Position numbers and translations under genes: made by a program. The notes below the pieces were generated by a model. That model made no database searches. It was given only the letters and a program-made list of their open reading frames with translations, and was not told the DNA's origin. Positions 1 to 11,810 of a stretch of 64,000 nucleotides of DNA are shown here, piece after piece. The stretch comes from Capitella teleta (lineage: Eukaryota > Annelida > Polychaeta > Capitellidae): the NCBI GenBank assembly GCA_000328365.1, contig KB301107.1:35750-99749 (forward strand). Reading direction: 5' to 3'. Each line of letters starts with the position of its first letter. Position 1 is the first letter of the stretch.

Positions 1-2
1 AA

Positions 3-36
<34 letters not shown>

Positions 37-1841
37 CATTGGCATATGTGGGGCGTGTCTTGGCTGTTAACCTATTTCTCGTGGTATTTGTGTCAATTGT
101 CGGTACATGTTGTTCTGTTAGGCGCAAAAAAAACAAACAAACAAACAAACAAACAAACAAACAAACAAACAAACAAACAAACAAACAAACAGACTACAAA
201 CAACAGCTATTTAGGACATGTATAAATGTTCGATTTGACACTCAATGGTCAAGAAGTGAAAGGTATGTCATGCAATCGACACCCGCGTATTAACACCTAC
301 GAGTGTTATATTCGTTTGTTCACATTCATAAGTCACAAAAGAAGTTAATATAATAATTGTACAGAAAAGGAAAATGCAATGTTCAGGGCAGTTTCTTTAA
401 CGTCTAAAATATTATATATATAAGTATTATATGCATATTATAATTTGTTTATTTTGTCATCCATTACAGATAAAAACCAAAAATTATAAAGCATGTAGTA
501 ATAACATCTGATCATACATTGATGGCCTTGAGTAAATTCAAATTAATTTTAGTCTCAGCTGCACGTGACAAATTGGACCAAAAGTAGTTTGATACTCTGC
601 GTACTCTATTTTAAAAACAAAACTTTTTAAATTACATGTATCTAAAATTGATCAAATTGATCAAGATAATAACTGCTTGACATGGATTGACTAACTTATT
701 ATGCGATCATTTATGAAAAAAAAAAAAAAAAAAAAAAAGTCAATTTTAAATAAGGTAGAAACATTTTAGATGCAAATGTTGAGCAATTGCGAAGAGGTTT
801 AATGTGAGCGGAATAAGATAAGCTCCTGAACAAGTATAATGGGATATCCTCTGTTGCATGGCGCTTAATTTATTGCGATAAAATATTTATGAAAAATTAT
901 ATCTGCCATTGTAAGAATCGATGTTATAGTGTGATTGCCACTGATTAGTTCAATTGACAGCATGTTGATGTTTTGTTACACCAAAGATACTCCCTAATGT
1001 ATCGTTGGTAACACTTTCTCGATAAGAGCGCAATGCCATAGTAGAAAAGCATTGAAATCGTTAACACAGAGCAGATGTAAGACTGCTTTTGGTCCACTCT
1101 GGATATTCAATCAGCCATTCCTTGTAAGTATAGTGGTGGTGGGTTCAATTCCCCAACAGGGAGGTAATTTTTATTTCTTGTTTTTCAGTAATTGTATTTC
1201 TTTGTAAACAATTTCGTTTATTTTGACCCTTTGAGACGTGCATTTTGCATCAAAGAGACAGAAGTACTTGCTCACACTTTCTCTACCACGACAATTAACG
1301 TACAATATTGGTATAAGATCATAATTAACCCACATCCTTAAAAAACACAAAGTTTTATTTACGATGTCTTCAATTTCTTACTGCAAATTAAACATGGAAT
1401 TTATTTGTTGTGAATCATAATAGTCATGTAGACGAACTTATTTTGTTTTGTCTGGATGTCAAAATAAAATATACGTGCATTATATATAATTATGAAGCTG
1501 ATGCTACCATCTTCGTTGTTCATTTGACCAGGACGGGCACTAACAGTGCTTATAGCATGAAGCGTAACGTGTGAACAGAAAAGGTACAGTGCTATCACAA
1601 AAGAACTTCTCTGTTATGAGTTATCACGGGTGACATTTATTTGACACACTAGGTTGGAACTGGTCGTATCGCGGATAATGACAAACAACACTAGTTTGTG
1701 CCAGCACAAGACTCAGTATTGATGATGTACAAATTCGCCATTCTGACATGCATAATATAATTGCACAATACTGATTATTTATGTCCATATTAGCCACAGT
1801 ATTTAATATGTATTTAAAATCGGACGAAATGGCCAGTTCCA
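1..1841. other. AT-rich spacer, no gene seen
   Basis: No coding region is supported here. The stretch is AT-rich, opens with a T run (1-29) and holds an AAAC microsatellite and an A run near 718-738. The open frames at 39-293 and 1401-1598 arise from the microsatellite or are short and unremarkable. Confidence 0.6.
126..191. repeat. (AAAC)n microsatellite
   Basis: About 15 tandem AAAC units are directly visible. They account for the NKQT repeat in the overlapping open frame, which is therefore not a gene. Confidence 0.95.
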
Positions 1842-2043
1842 GAATGCTCTCAAGTCCGAATTAGCCATACATTTAATAAAAAGGCATAAAAGTCCCTAGC
1901 CCTAACCACAACCCTTGTGAATTCGGACTTGTTAGCCGACGTACCCCACCCTATACCTACTTCAAACCGTAAGTCTCAGTCTGCTAAATACCCTAAAAGT
2001 CCCTATAACAATAATCCTTATGAATTCGGACTTGTGAGCATTC
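1842..2043. mobile_element. MITE-like inverted-repeat element
   Basis: The left end GAATGCTCTCAAGTCCGAAT (1842-1861) recurs inverted at 2022-2043 with one or two changes. Inside, two diverged copies of a unit that begins AAAAGTCCCTA and ends GAATTCGGACTTGT lie in tandem. There is no coding capacity, so this looks like a non-autonomous DNA transposon or a folded-back repeat. The superfamily is unknown. Confidence 0.6.
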
Positions 2044-2599
2044 GGCTTAAAAGGCCGTTCCCGAACAACAAAAGAACATGCTGATTCATCATAAATTTCC
2101 CCTCAGAAAAAAAAAAATAATAATAATAAAAAAATAAATAAAAATCAAGAGAGTTGTTGGAATTCATCGATGACAGCAAAAATCACCATTTTCTTTCTGA
2201 TTGCTATCGTTCGTCCAATGAAGTGAACTGAGCAAGAGGACGTTCAACCCGTCCGTCAAAGGAAAGAAGAACTCTTATTGACTAAAAAAAATAGCGTAAA
2301 CGAAAGCCGCTCGGAAAAGATCGACGGTCGTTGCCCTACTGCCGAGTCGAGGCAAAGATGTCACCAAGTGTCAAGGGCACTCTTACGGGAGTGGTTCGAT
2401 GTCATCAAACGGTCGCACGATTATCTTGAACACGATTAAACATACCTTATTAATTGTGGGTTAGCACATTCACAACGCCTATCCACCCCGAACGAACGAA
2501 CAATGGGCGGGAAAATAGCGGCACTAAACTCCACCAAGCGATGACCCAATGGCTTCCGCATCTTTTGTGGTGATAGCGAGCTGGACATGGAACATGAGG

Positions 2600-3185
2600 T
2601 TGTGGCAAAACTGAGCAACCGGTCGTTGAGTCTTCTTTTGCCATTCATACTTGTCGTTTGCTTTAATCCTGGTTTGAAAATACCTTTTTCATTTCTCAAT
2701 AGGGTATAATTTTGATGAAAAAAAAATCCATAAAACATTATTTCAACTTTGTGTCGCCTTATTGACAAGATAGGACATAGGCTTCGACGAGCACACGAGC
2801 GGCTGCATTTTGCATCCATTGGGATGGTTTTTAATAGCGAGAGGCAGTTCACGATACAGGCGCATTTGCAGTAATCAATGCGTGGAGTGATTTGCCATTG
2901 TACAAGAGCTCTCAGTGCTTCACGGTCAATATATGTAATCTATATGGTATGCACCGCATTTTGTGAACCTCGTAATAAACCGAATTGCAAACGGTGTTGA
3001 TCTGCATCTCCGGGATGAACTATGAGTCGAACAGCACGCCAAGATCTCTCATTGTAACACTAGGCACAAGCTTACGTTTAATCCAGTTGTAGTGTTAAGG
3101 GATCACCAAGTGGAGCGGCAATCTTAGGTTATTGAACACATGCAGGACCTCTGTTTTCGATTCGTTTAGTTCTAAGCAATTTGGA
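2600..3185 (-). mobile_element. Non-LTR retrotransposon (LINE) reverse-transcriptase relic
   Basis: Read on the minus strand from about 3185 downward, the translation carries the order typical of the 3' part of CR1/L2/jockey-like reverse transcriptases. It shows LELNESKTEVLH (normally just after the YADD box), then TMRDLGVLFDS, then QINTVCNS, and finally QNAAARVL. Several in-frame stops and frame changes interrupt it, so it is a dead fragment. The 5' part and the endonuclease are absent. The clade assignment comes from motif memory and is loose. Confidence 0.75.
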
Positions 3186-4175
3186 ACCTGGTCATGAACT
3201 GTCAATTATTCATAACGATCCCACAAAGTGCTTCCATGCAATACCACTTTGGTTTATCGTTCATAATGTACCCACTTCCAAATATCGATTTTTTTCGGTG
3301 GATCAATTCTTGAGACGAGCTGGCAGTCAATCAAGGAGGGGCCAACACTTGAAAGTTAAGCTTGACAAGTAGCAGAATAACATTAGTGTTCTGCTATGCT
3401 GAAGCTATTCGCTTCTATTGGAAAGTCGCTCTGTTACTCCTACTGGAAATATTGCGTGATATCGCAAGGAGAAGAGGTAAGTTTGATCATGCATGTATGA
3501 TGCAGATACTGAGATGCTCCTGGAGTTCTTTCTGCCACTTACACCATTGCCCCGATTCGAACTTTAAAATAATGTACGCAAAATCTAGATATGCTTGTAG
3601 TATTCCCTCTTGCAATCTTCCTATCTGGATAAATTTAAACTTGATGTATTTCCAAAAGTAAGATCGTGTACAAAGTGATGAGGTGAAGACTGCCCCAGCA
3701 TCCATCGCGCAAAGAGGGCTCGTTGTATCAATGCTTGACAATGCGTTGTATCAATCCAAGGACAACCTTTCATTTTACGTAATCATATCGAGAATCTTAG
3801 AAAAGCAATTGTGTGTTTGGATATGCTAAAGAAGAGCATAGAAAGAGCGCTTTACATGTACTCCTGAATTATCATATGAGATTTCAATTGCCACGTGAAT
3901 TAAACCACTACCAGTACATCCCTATGGTGAGAATTCGTTGTATACGTGTCCCTTCTATTGCCCGTAGCAAAGGACCATCAATACAACAATGCCATCTGCT
4001 TTGTCAATAAAGGGTTTGTTCACATAACACAACAAATAAACCAGAGCACAATTATCAGAACGTATGAACACACATTCATCATTGGCCATTAACCCTCATT
4101 TTGTGAAGTCGAAATATGTTGCGTCTGTCTGCGATTATTATTCTCAGTGCGGTACGTGATCTCAATATTGGAGCT

Positions 4176-4221
4176 CAAGGGTCAATGGTCAAGGGTCAAT
4201 GGTCAAGGGTCAATGGTCAAG
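4176..4221. repeat. 14-bp minisatellite
   Basis: Three perfect tandem copies of CAAGGGTCAATGGT are followed by a partial fourth. Confidence 0.95.
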
Positions 4222-4939
4222 TGTCAGGGTCAGACATTTGTCTTCTGCTGCTGCCGCTGCTTCTTGTTTATTTTTATTTTATTTTTTTTATATTTTTTTT
4301 TATTTTTTTCTACTGTTTCTCCTTCTACTTGTCATCCCTTTTTCTTTACCTTTTTATCTGGCATCGGATTCCATCCGAGCAAGGAGACCCACAAACCAAT
4401 TAAATCGATTTGACCGACTTCCTTTTCCAGTCCTTTGTCTGTCCCTTTCGCTTTCATCTCGAGCTGGGCAATTGCGCAATACAGTCACTCCTCGCAATCC
4501 GAACACCCTTGCTTTACAAAATTTTGTTCGGATAGCGGGGGGTTTGGTATCGTAAACATGAGCAACAATAGGTGTCATCGACACTCCTTCCCCCCTTCCT
4601 CCCTCCCTATCCAGCAAAATGTGAGTACTATGAGACACGCTGAATAAGTAGCTCGTCTCTCAGTCGCTCTATGTGTGGTAGAAGAAAGATAAAATCACAC
4701 AGCCAGGGGATAAATGGATAATGCATCGAAATATCATAATATACATGCACATATCATAAGAAGACCTTTGAGCACATCGGCGCAGTGAGCTTGGGAAAAA
4801 GAGTAATTCTAGTGCAGAAGCAAGAGAATAGTGAATGTGCATCAATGCTTTCATGCTGCATTAAAATCGATGCAGTTAAATCTTCATGCTGCGAGTCTTA
4901 GCCCAACCCCAAATGAATGTTAAATCTTCATAATAGTCA

Positions 4940-5443
4940 TTGAACCCCAGACCCAATTACCCCATTTCACAGAACAATGCCATTACCACGTCAGAGCATG
5001 TAAATTGTGAGAATGTCTTTGACGTCACAATCGTCTTTTGGCAAGTGTGGACTCTGATTAAACGGATCACAACAGCTTTGGTTTTATTTGGGATCAAATG
5101 GTTCTCATACGGAAGGAATACAGTCCTCGATCACGACGATCAGAAAGCCGCACTGATCGGGCATCTCAGGTATTTCACAGCCTGCGTTGCTTTTGTTGGG
5201 TTATCTTTGGGGATCGGTTACTTTGGGTTAATGATGACTATCTTCAAATTGAAGGGTAGTGCAGGGGTCACTAACGGAGAGACAATTTATTGTTTGTACG
5301 CTGTGCGTTGGCAGCCACCCGCCATGCAGTCCAATCATGGCGGTCGGTATAAACATTACACGCGATCCAAAGCAATGCGCTCTGTCAATAATTGCGATCG
5401 GAGGACTCTCGAGAGTGTCGGTGTTGGGCGTCTCCTGTCATGA
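4940..5443 (+). CDS. Unrecognised open frame with two hydrophobic segments (doubtful)
   Basis: This is an open frame of 167 residues. It holds two hydrophobic stretches that could be membrane helices (near residues 30-53 and 80-105, the second containing VAFVGLSLGIGYFGLMM), separated by a charged loop. Codon use around 5050-5260 looks more coding-like than the flanks, but I recognise no family. There is no convincing Kozak context and no splice partner. It may be an exon of a membrane protein, a decayed gene or chance. Confidence 0.22.
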   Translation: MNPRPNYPISQNNAITTSEHVNCENVFDVTIVFWQVWTLIKRITTALVLFGIKWFSYGRNTVLDHDDQKAALIGHLRYFTACVAFVGLSLGIGYFGLMMTIFKLKGSAGVTNGETIYCLYAVRWQPPAMQSNHGGRYKHYTRSKAMRSVNNCDRRTLESVGVGRLLS

Positions 5444-6948
5444 TTTGGCAAATCCCCTGACAACTCTTGCGTTGAAGGAAGTTTTAATGACTTTATATTT
5501 CTGAGCGTGTGTCAATTCAAGTAGCATATTTAGAGAAACAAATACCCCTTTAGAAATTATGCTCGCCTCCTTGCACGCTTTGGCAGAGGAAATTTCTTGA
5601 TTTAATTACTCAATCAGAATGCCGCCAACCTCAACATGATTGCCAATACTATACAGCCCAGTATGCGTTGCGGACCGAGGACACCAATAGGTAAGACAAT
5701 CGTGTCCGTGCATTTTGTAATTGGTTCAACACAGGTAAGGACTACGGAATCAATGGCATAATTAGTCTGAACCAACGATATCATTTCGTCCTTTAGCGTA
5801 GACTCTTAATCGCCTGTCATCATCGACCTATACGTGTCTTTCCACTTAATTCGCTACTCGTACTTGACCATAATCACATGGGTTAAATTGACCATATACG
5901 CTTAGACAGTTTCATTCGTCTGCACCCCACAAAATAATAACCTGCATGAGCGTGGATTCAAGTTAGTCACTGTATGCAACTTTGGAACCAGAGGGAAAAG
6001 TATTCTTTCTGTATTGTACAAGCAGGCAAAACTATATTTTCCTGACCAGACTCAGTTTTAAACAATGAATTAAAAGTGTTCTGATTCTACCTAAACAAAT
6101 TCCGATGGATGGCCAGTAGGTAACCACTAGCCACCAAGTTAACGCGCTTGATTCCAATTGAGCCAATTATATGTATACTATGATTATATTTCCCTATGTT
6201 TTGTGCTTTTGCCTCAGAGAACCCGGCCATTCACCGCAATCGTCTTGATTTCAATTACAGCAGGCGCTAGTACTAGTTGTAGTACATATTCATTGAGAAT
6301 ATTTACGCGTAAATTGGTCGTTTAATCGAATCAAGCGAATTGGGGGCAGTGGTTTAATCTAGGAGATCAGCGTTAATCGATGGATGGTCATTTTTCATAG
6401 GAATAGGATTCCTGTACTATTGTTTTTCGATTTAAATATTTATTGGTCTGTCATGACGACTCCATGGCTTAGCTTTATTTCTCGAAAATCCGGAAATGAA
6501 AGAAACATATAAGTATACATACATACTTACATACATAACCTCAAATCATCAACATTACATATTGGACTGAGTATTAAGTAAATAAATGATTATAGTACAC
6601 AAACAAACCATTGACAATGTACTACAAAATACCTTGATTACTCATTTCTGATGCGCTTAAGTGTTTTGTCAATGGTATGCAAGCGTTTGAGACAAATTTC
6701 CATGTCATATTCTGCACGTGCATGGTTTACTGCACGAGGCAGAGGAAGCAGACCCAAAATGCATGTCCACAGCCGCCATGGGAACCCACACACTCGAATG
6801 GTTGTCTCCATCGTCTAGTGAGCACCAACAAAGCTGAACCATCCGATTAATATGATGAAATATCGATCAGTGAAAACTGATTGATGTCGTCAGCACGCGT
6901 GGCATAGAGTCGTCTGACGAAGGCTTCTTTCGCAGGTTAGCAGCGACA

Positions 6949-9900
6949 ATGGGTTGTGGGACATCGAGGCCAACGCCTCCCAAAAGACGCGTGATCATCG
7001 TGAGTCCTGAACCAGGTCACGAAAGCCAGGATTTCGTAACAGAGAACGCAGAACACACACAACACATTGAAGAGAAAACAGTCGACGAGAACGAAAATGA
7101 AAATGACAACGAGGAGGAAGATGACCTACCCCCTGGACCAATGATGCTGGGGGCCATGGGGCGAGAGAAGACTGGCTTCCTCGAAGGCGATTCTTATGTG
7201 AGGGACATAATTTTCAAATGTTCTTTTGCTAATGTACAGCTCCTTGCAGGATTATTCACTGACGGCCCAGGCAATACGTTTAGGTTATCCACCTCCAATT
7301 CCACCCTCAACAAGAAAACACGAAGTATTCAAAGTCGAGGATTACACAGAAGTGGATAAGAAGGCTTCTAAGGTCAGTCAACGGTGATTTTATTCCTGAT
7401 ATTACTTGTATAATAATAATAATATTGTTAATTCATTAAAAAGTGCGTCTTTTTACATAGGTTCCTAGAGACATGTTGTACAAGTCATTTGATGAATTGG
7501 CTCAGCACCTAACTGCCAGTTGCAAAAGTGACATGGAAAAAGTCAGAGCCCTTTTCATCTTCACGACATCAATAGACATTAAAGACCTTGAAAGCAATCT
7601 TGTGAAGTTGCCTGATCAAGGCACTCCCTTGGATTATCTGTTGAAGATCCACTGGCAACTCGGCAACCATGCTCATTTCTTTGTACAGCTAGCCAGGTGA
7701 GCTTTACTTACGACCCTACATGCCCCTGCAATGTGTTAAATTATTTACAGAGCGGCATCCCTCCCCAGTTTGATCATCACTGGAGTGAACAAGAGCGCCG
7801 CCTATGAGCTGGGCGCCCCTATCAACCATGAGGCCATGGGCGCCCAGTGGAACGTTGTCCTCGTGAATGATGAATGGCGCTTGATGGACGTCTACTGGGC
7901 GTCGACCTGCGTCGTGGGGAAACAGTCGTCAGATTGGACGATGATGGATGAGGATGGAACTGAACCCAGTAATGACGATGACAATGATGAAGAAGGGGAG
8001 ACGATGCACCAGATCAATGAGTTCTTTTTCATCCCGGATCCAGATGCCTTGATTTGTACACATTTACCAGACGAGGAAGACTGGCAACTCTTGAATGCGC
8101 CCATCACCACCGAAGCGTACGAACAAATGGTGTACATCCGTGAGCGCTATCACCAGATCGGGATGGGCTTCCTCCCGGAGAGCAAGAGGTTGTGCAAGCT
8201 GACCACAAACAACGGACAGTGTGACATTGCTTTTTCTGTTCCTGACATCTACGGCGATAATCTCAAGTTCCGATATCTTCTGTTCAGACACCGACAAGTT
8301 CATGACACCGAAAAACAAACGCCGGTACCATTTGAGCGATTTGTGTTTTACAGGAGATCAGAAAACAGGATATCTTACGACATTCAGTTCCCCGTTAAAG
8401 GCAAATTCAAGTTCGATATATTTGGTCAAGTCAACAAGATGCATGAAGCGTTGGACTTGGCGTGTTCCTATTTGATTGAGTGTAACAGTCCACTCAAGAA
8501 TATTAATCCTCTGCCAGATCTACCAGAAATCGGTTGGGGTCCAGGCAAGGAAGCTGAGGAAGTTGGACTCGAGGCTCTTACTCACCAGGATGCGATTATT
8601 GAGACAAAAGACGGGCAAGTTGAGATACGCTTCTCGAAGGAGGATTCACGGGACATGCTTCATGATTTGAAGAACAACGAATTGGACGAATGGCTTCTGA
8701 AAAGAAGTGCCCTGCTCCGAGAGGAGAATGGAGAAGTTATAGTCAACTTGCGGTTAAGAGAGAAAGGAGAATATGCTTTGAATCTCCTGATAGACGGCAA
8801 TGAGAATGAAGAACGCTTGAACAATGTCTGCAACTACTTGGTCAGAACACTGAAAACCAACAACAAACTGAAACCATTCCCAAAGGTTCCCAATGGACGT
8901 TTAGGCCCGGGAATTCTAGCAGAAGATCTTGGTGTAAAAGCCATGAACACAGACCAAGTTCTTGCCCTCGCTGACGGTACATTGGATATCGATTTCGAAA
9001 GTGGAGACGACGTCGAACTGTTTTGTGAAGTGCACAATAACGATGTCGATCGCACTGTTCTGGCGGAGTGTGTTGAAAAAACTGTGACTGACGGCAAGAC
9101 AACGTTTGCCTTGAAACTGCCAACAGCCGGGGAATTCGCCTTCAACGTCTTTGCGAAATCTCCCAAATATCCGAGTCGTGTATGCCATATGCATAGCTAC
9201 AAGCTTGATAACCAAAAAGGGGTCGAAGGCAAGAGCGCCCCGGCCCCCAAGAATTCCATCCCTATGGTGCCCCTATACACCTCAGAAGACCACGCCGAGA
9301 TCAAGATCCCGATTGGCGACAATCCGATTGTAGCTGACTACAGAAGAAAGAACGCCAAGGACACCCTGGAGGAAGACCAGTTGGTTCTGAAGAAAGGAGA
9401 GACCAACGATGTGCTGAGAGTGCACATGCCCCAGCATGATGACTACCTCCTGGATGTGTATGAACATCGACCAGGAGACGTCCTGGTTCATCGATGCACT
9501 GTGCACATCCTCCGAAACGAAGCCTTCGAAGGAGAAACACCGATTACTTCGAACGCTGGGGAGGACATGATGGAGGTGATATATACACTGATATTGCACT
9601 GCCTTGCATGCCAATTATGACATTGAATTGTACATGCTACTTGTAAACAGTATAGTAGTACAGAGCCTTGTTTCGGATTTTTCCGGCTCAATAGCGTGCA
9701 CACACGGATCCTTCGCAATTATTCCTCATTCACATTTTCTCTCCCTGCAGCAACCGGAGCCAGAGCCGGAACCAATAATTGATGCAGAAGAACTCCAGCG
9801 AAGAATGAAGCAGAAAGAGTTGGGTGGGTATACCTCAGATACATTTTTGAGTGCAATGTATGTACAATGGATGTCAACACAGAGGCGTACCGAGCGGCAA

Positions 9901-10780
9901 TGCGCGAACAGCTGAAGGCGGCGATAAAGAGTCAGGATGTTTCTCTGCTCATCCAGACCATAAAGGAATTTCAAAACGGAGAAATTCCTCAACAAAAAGA
10001 CGAACTTGACAAAGCAAAACTGCTCTTGGATTATCTCATCATTAGTCATGGTCGGTCGTCCAAATTACTACTTTACACCTCATTGATGCTCTGTATTTTG
10101 ATAGCTTTGAACGTGGCTATGTCCAAACGTGATTTGGTTAGTTTGGAGAATGCATTGGCAAAGGCAGAGGCCTCGCAAGTGAAGCGCAAGTTGAACCTGC
10201 AAATGCAAATGGCGACAAAAATCTTGGAACAACTGAGGAGGATCGAGAAACTGAAGCACGAAGTGATGGGTCTGGACCAGAAGACGATCGCAGAGATCAA
10301 GTCGTACGCGAAGCCTCCGGAGATCGTCCACCAAGTCATGGCTGCGACCTTCCTGCTTCTTGGAAGCCCTCAGAAGTCCTTGACGGTTTGGCGGTTTATG
10401 ATAACACATTCGATGTCACGTGGTGCGCTCCTCTTAGGAATGGAAACAAGTGCAAAACAGAATTGGAAGAACTGGCAAGGAATCGCTCAAGCGACGAGTG
10501 CAAGAATTCGACGTCGACCAACTTAAGATTGAGGTTTCACAGAAAACTAAACTCGCCCTTGGTCAGTACATCCTGCCAGAAGTGCATGACGTGAGCGCCG
10601 GGGCCGCCACCTTCTATGTTTGGGTGAGTGATATTGAATGTCCATGTCATATTGTACATCGTGTCTCTGCAGAGCATGGGAATGATCGAAGAGTGTGAGT
10701 CTCGCTTTACACAGGAAGGTGGAGATTTGACGTCTATAAAAGTCAGCAAGCCAAGGTTCCATTTACCCAAGAGAATTTGA
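6949..10780 (+). CDS. KY/hillarin-type transglutaminase-fold protein fused to a dynein-stalk-like C-terminus
   Basis: Nine exons close in frame to 1082 residues: 6949-7197, 7250-7372, 7461-7696, 7751-9575, 9751-9823, 9883-10050, 10105-10385, 10438-10623, 10673-10780. The start MGCGTS fits N-myristoylation (G2, S6) plus palmitoylation (C3), suggesting membrane anchoring. An acidic linker leads to a KY-family transglutaminase-like domain (about 125-260) ending WNVVLVNDEWRLMDVYW. The family's Asp is present, but the expected Cys (GVCxGYA) and His (HAWN) positions read as other residues (QLGNHA, GAQWN), so it is probably a pseudoenzyme. About four KY-type beta repeats of 110-120 residues follow (GPG..AE..G, DG...I.F). 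The C-terminus (about 815-1050) is helical, then shows IAEIKSYAKPP, VMAATFLLLG, a W before RIGRTG, RRVQEFDVDQ and an AA..YVW ending. That is the motif order of the dynein heavy-chain microtubule-binding domain. A cytoskeletal crosslinker role is inferred. Confidence 0.9.
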
Positions 10781-11639
10781 AACCTTCGAATTCCATCATG
10801 TTATATTAAGTCTGTGATATTACGTAATCTGTGATAATCCATGTTTCTATTCCTCTTTATCTTGATGNCATATTTGTAATAACAGAATCTCATATTATGT
10901 GCACGCGATGCGTATTCAACGAATAAACAAAGACGTTTCAANNNNNNNNNNNNNNNNNNNNNNNNNNNNNNNNNNNNNNNNNNNNNNNNNNAGTGAATTA
11001 AGACAAGCCGGACCAAGCGATGGCGCCGCCCGTGCTATACACCAGTGACCATCGAGCTATCAATGGATACTTAAAACGACTCCTCATCTTTACTTCACCC
11101 AGGCGTAATTTGTCATCAGAAGGATAGCCATTATTTGGCGAGCATTGACAGATACACAGATCCAAACTCGTTTTCGCACTCGGGCTGCTGCTGAGTGAGC
11201 TTAGCATAGATGTCATTATGGAAGCTATGGCGTTTTTACAATTATATCAGATGGAGCATCGCGTACCGTTAACTTTGTGGTGGTCAATTAACAAACTCGA
11301 CGACAAGATTCATTCACATTTCTTATAGAAACATTGTCTTATGTATTTTCATTTTTGTAAGGTGAAGCATGGAAATTAATTAAACTGTCCCCTAATACTC
11401 ATATTCGGGTTTTCGAATTTTGGTAACGTTATGATCTACGAAATGATGTTATGATAGCATATTGATCTCAAATTACGTAATGTCCTACCCTTGACCACTT
11501 TAAAGCTGCCAACACATGGAAAAACAAAAACAAAAACAAAAAACAAAAAAAACACAAACATTTGTTTACGTTGTTTACTACAAAATATACAAAATCGGCC
11601 CAGAGAGGGGGAAATTCTTTGTTCTTGCCGCCTTCGACC
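10781..11639. other. Spacer with assembly gap
   Basis: No gene is seen. It contains one ambiguous base (10868), the N gap and an AAAAAC-rich tract at about 11519-11552. The short open frames here are not coding-like. Confidence 0.6.
10942..10991. other. Assembly gap (50 N)
   Basis: Fifty consecutive N; the true length is probably unknown. It lies just downstream of the KY-fusion stop codon, so the 3' UTR of that gene may be cut by it. Confidence 1.
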
Positions 11640-11810
11640 TCAGCATCCTGTCACTTCCACTCTATAATGCGCTTGAATCTTCTCATAATTTTTTATCCAA
11701 GTTGACAGGGTGCTTGGTGGGATTCCAAACTTATCGGCGATGGCCTTTTCGCTGATCGCCAGGAACTTGGTCTCTAGGGTTACATATGTGATCTTTCGTT
11801 TAGTCGCCAT
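11640..11810 (-). pseudogene. CENP-B-like helix-turn-helix of a pogo transposase (truncated)
   Basis: On the minus strand an ATG at 11810 opens 56 codons that begin MATKRKITYVTLETK and contain IADKFGIPPSTLSTWIKN. This is the classic psq/CENP-B N-terminal DNA-binding helix-turn-helix of pogo/Tigger transposases. Compared with the usual domain it seems to lack several residues between KFLAI and SEKAIADKF. It stops soon after YEKIQAHYR. It is not functional as a transposase, and host exaptation is unlikely because only the first half of the DNA-binding region remains. Confidence 0.8.

Larger units (their letters stand above)
3186..6948. other. Intergenic spacer upstream of the KY-fusion gene
   Basis: The spacer has a 14-base minisatellite (4176-4221), T-rich tracts (4256-4330), a short sequence near 4482-4550 that resembles one end of a Tigger-type MITE (TACAGTCACTCCTCGCAATC), a TACA/CATA microsatellite near 6515-6540, and the 4940-5443 open frame listed separately. 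I see no splice-linked coding series. Confidence 0.5.

Noticed and set aside
1120-1165. tRNA-like T-arm (GGGTTCAATTCCCC)
   Set aside because: No matching acceptor stem, D-arm or A box lies at the right distance.
2436-2852. 138-residue minus-strand frame
   Set aside because: It overlaps the degenerate LINE tail, has a rival frame (2450-2644) and shows no gene-like motif of its own.
7892-9614. Antisense and shifted frames inside the large KY exon
   Set aside because: They are shadows of the real reading frame, which closes with its neighbours in phase and carries recognisable repeats.
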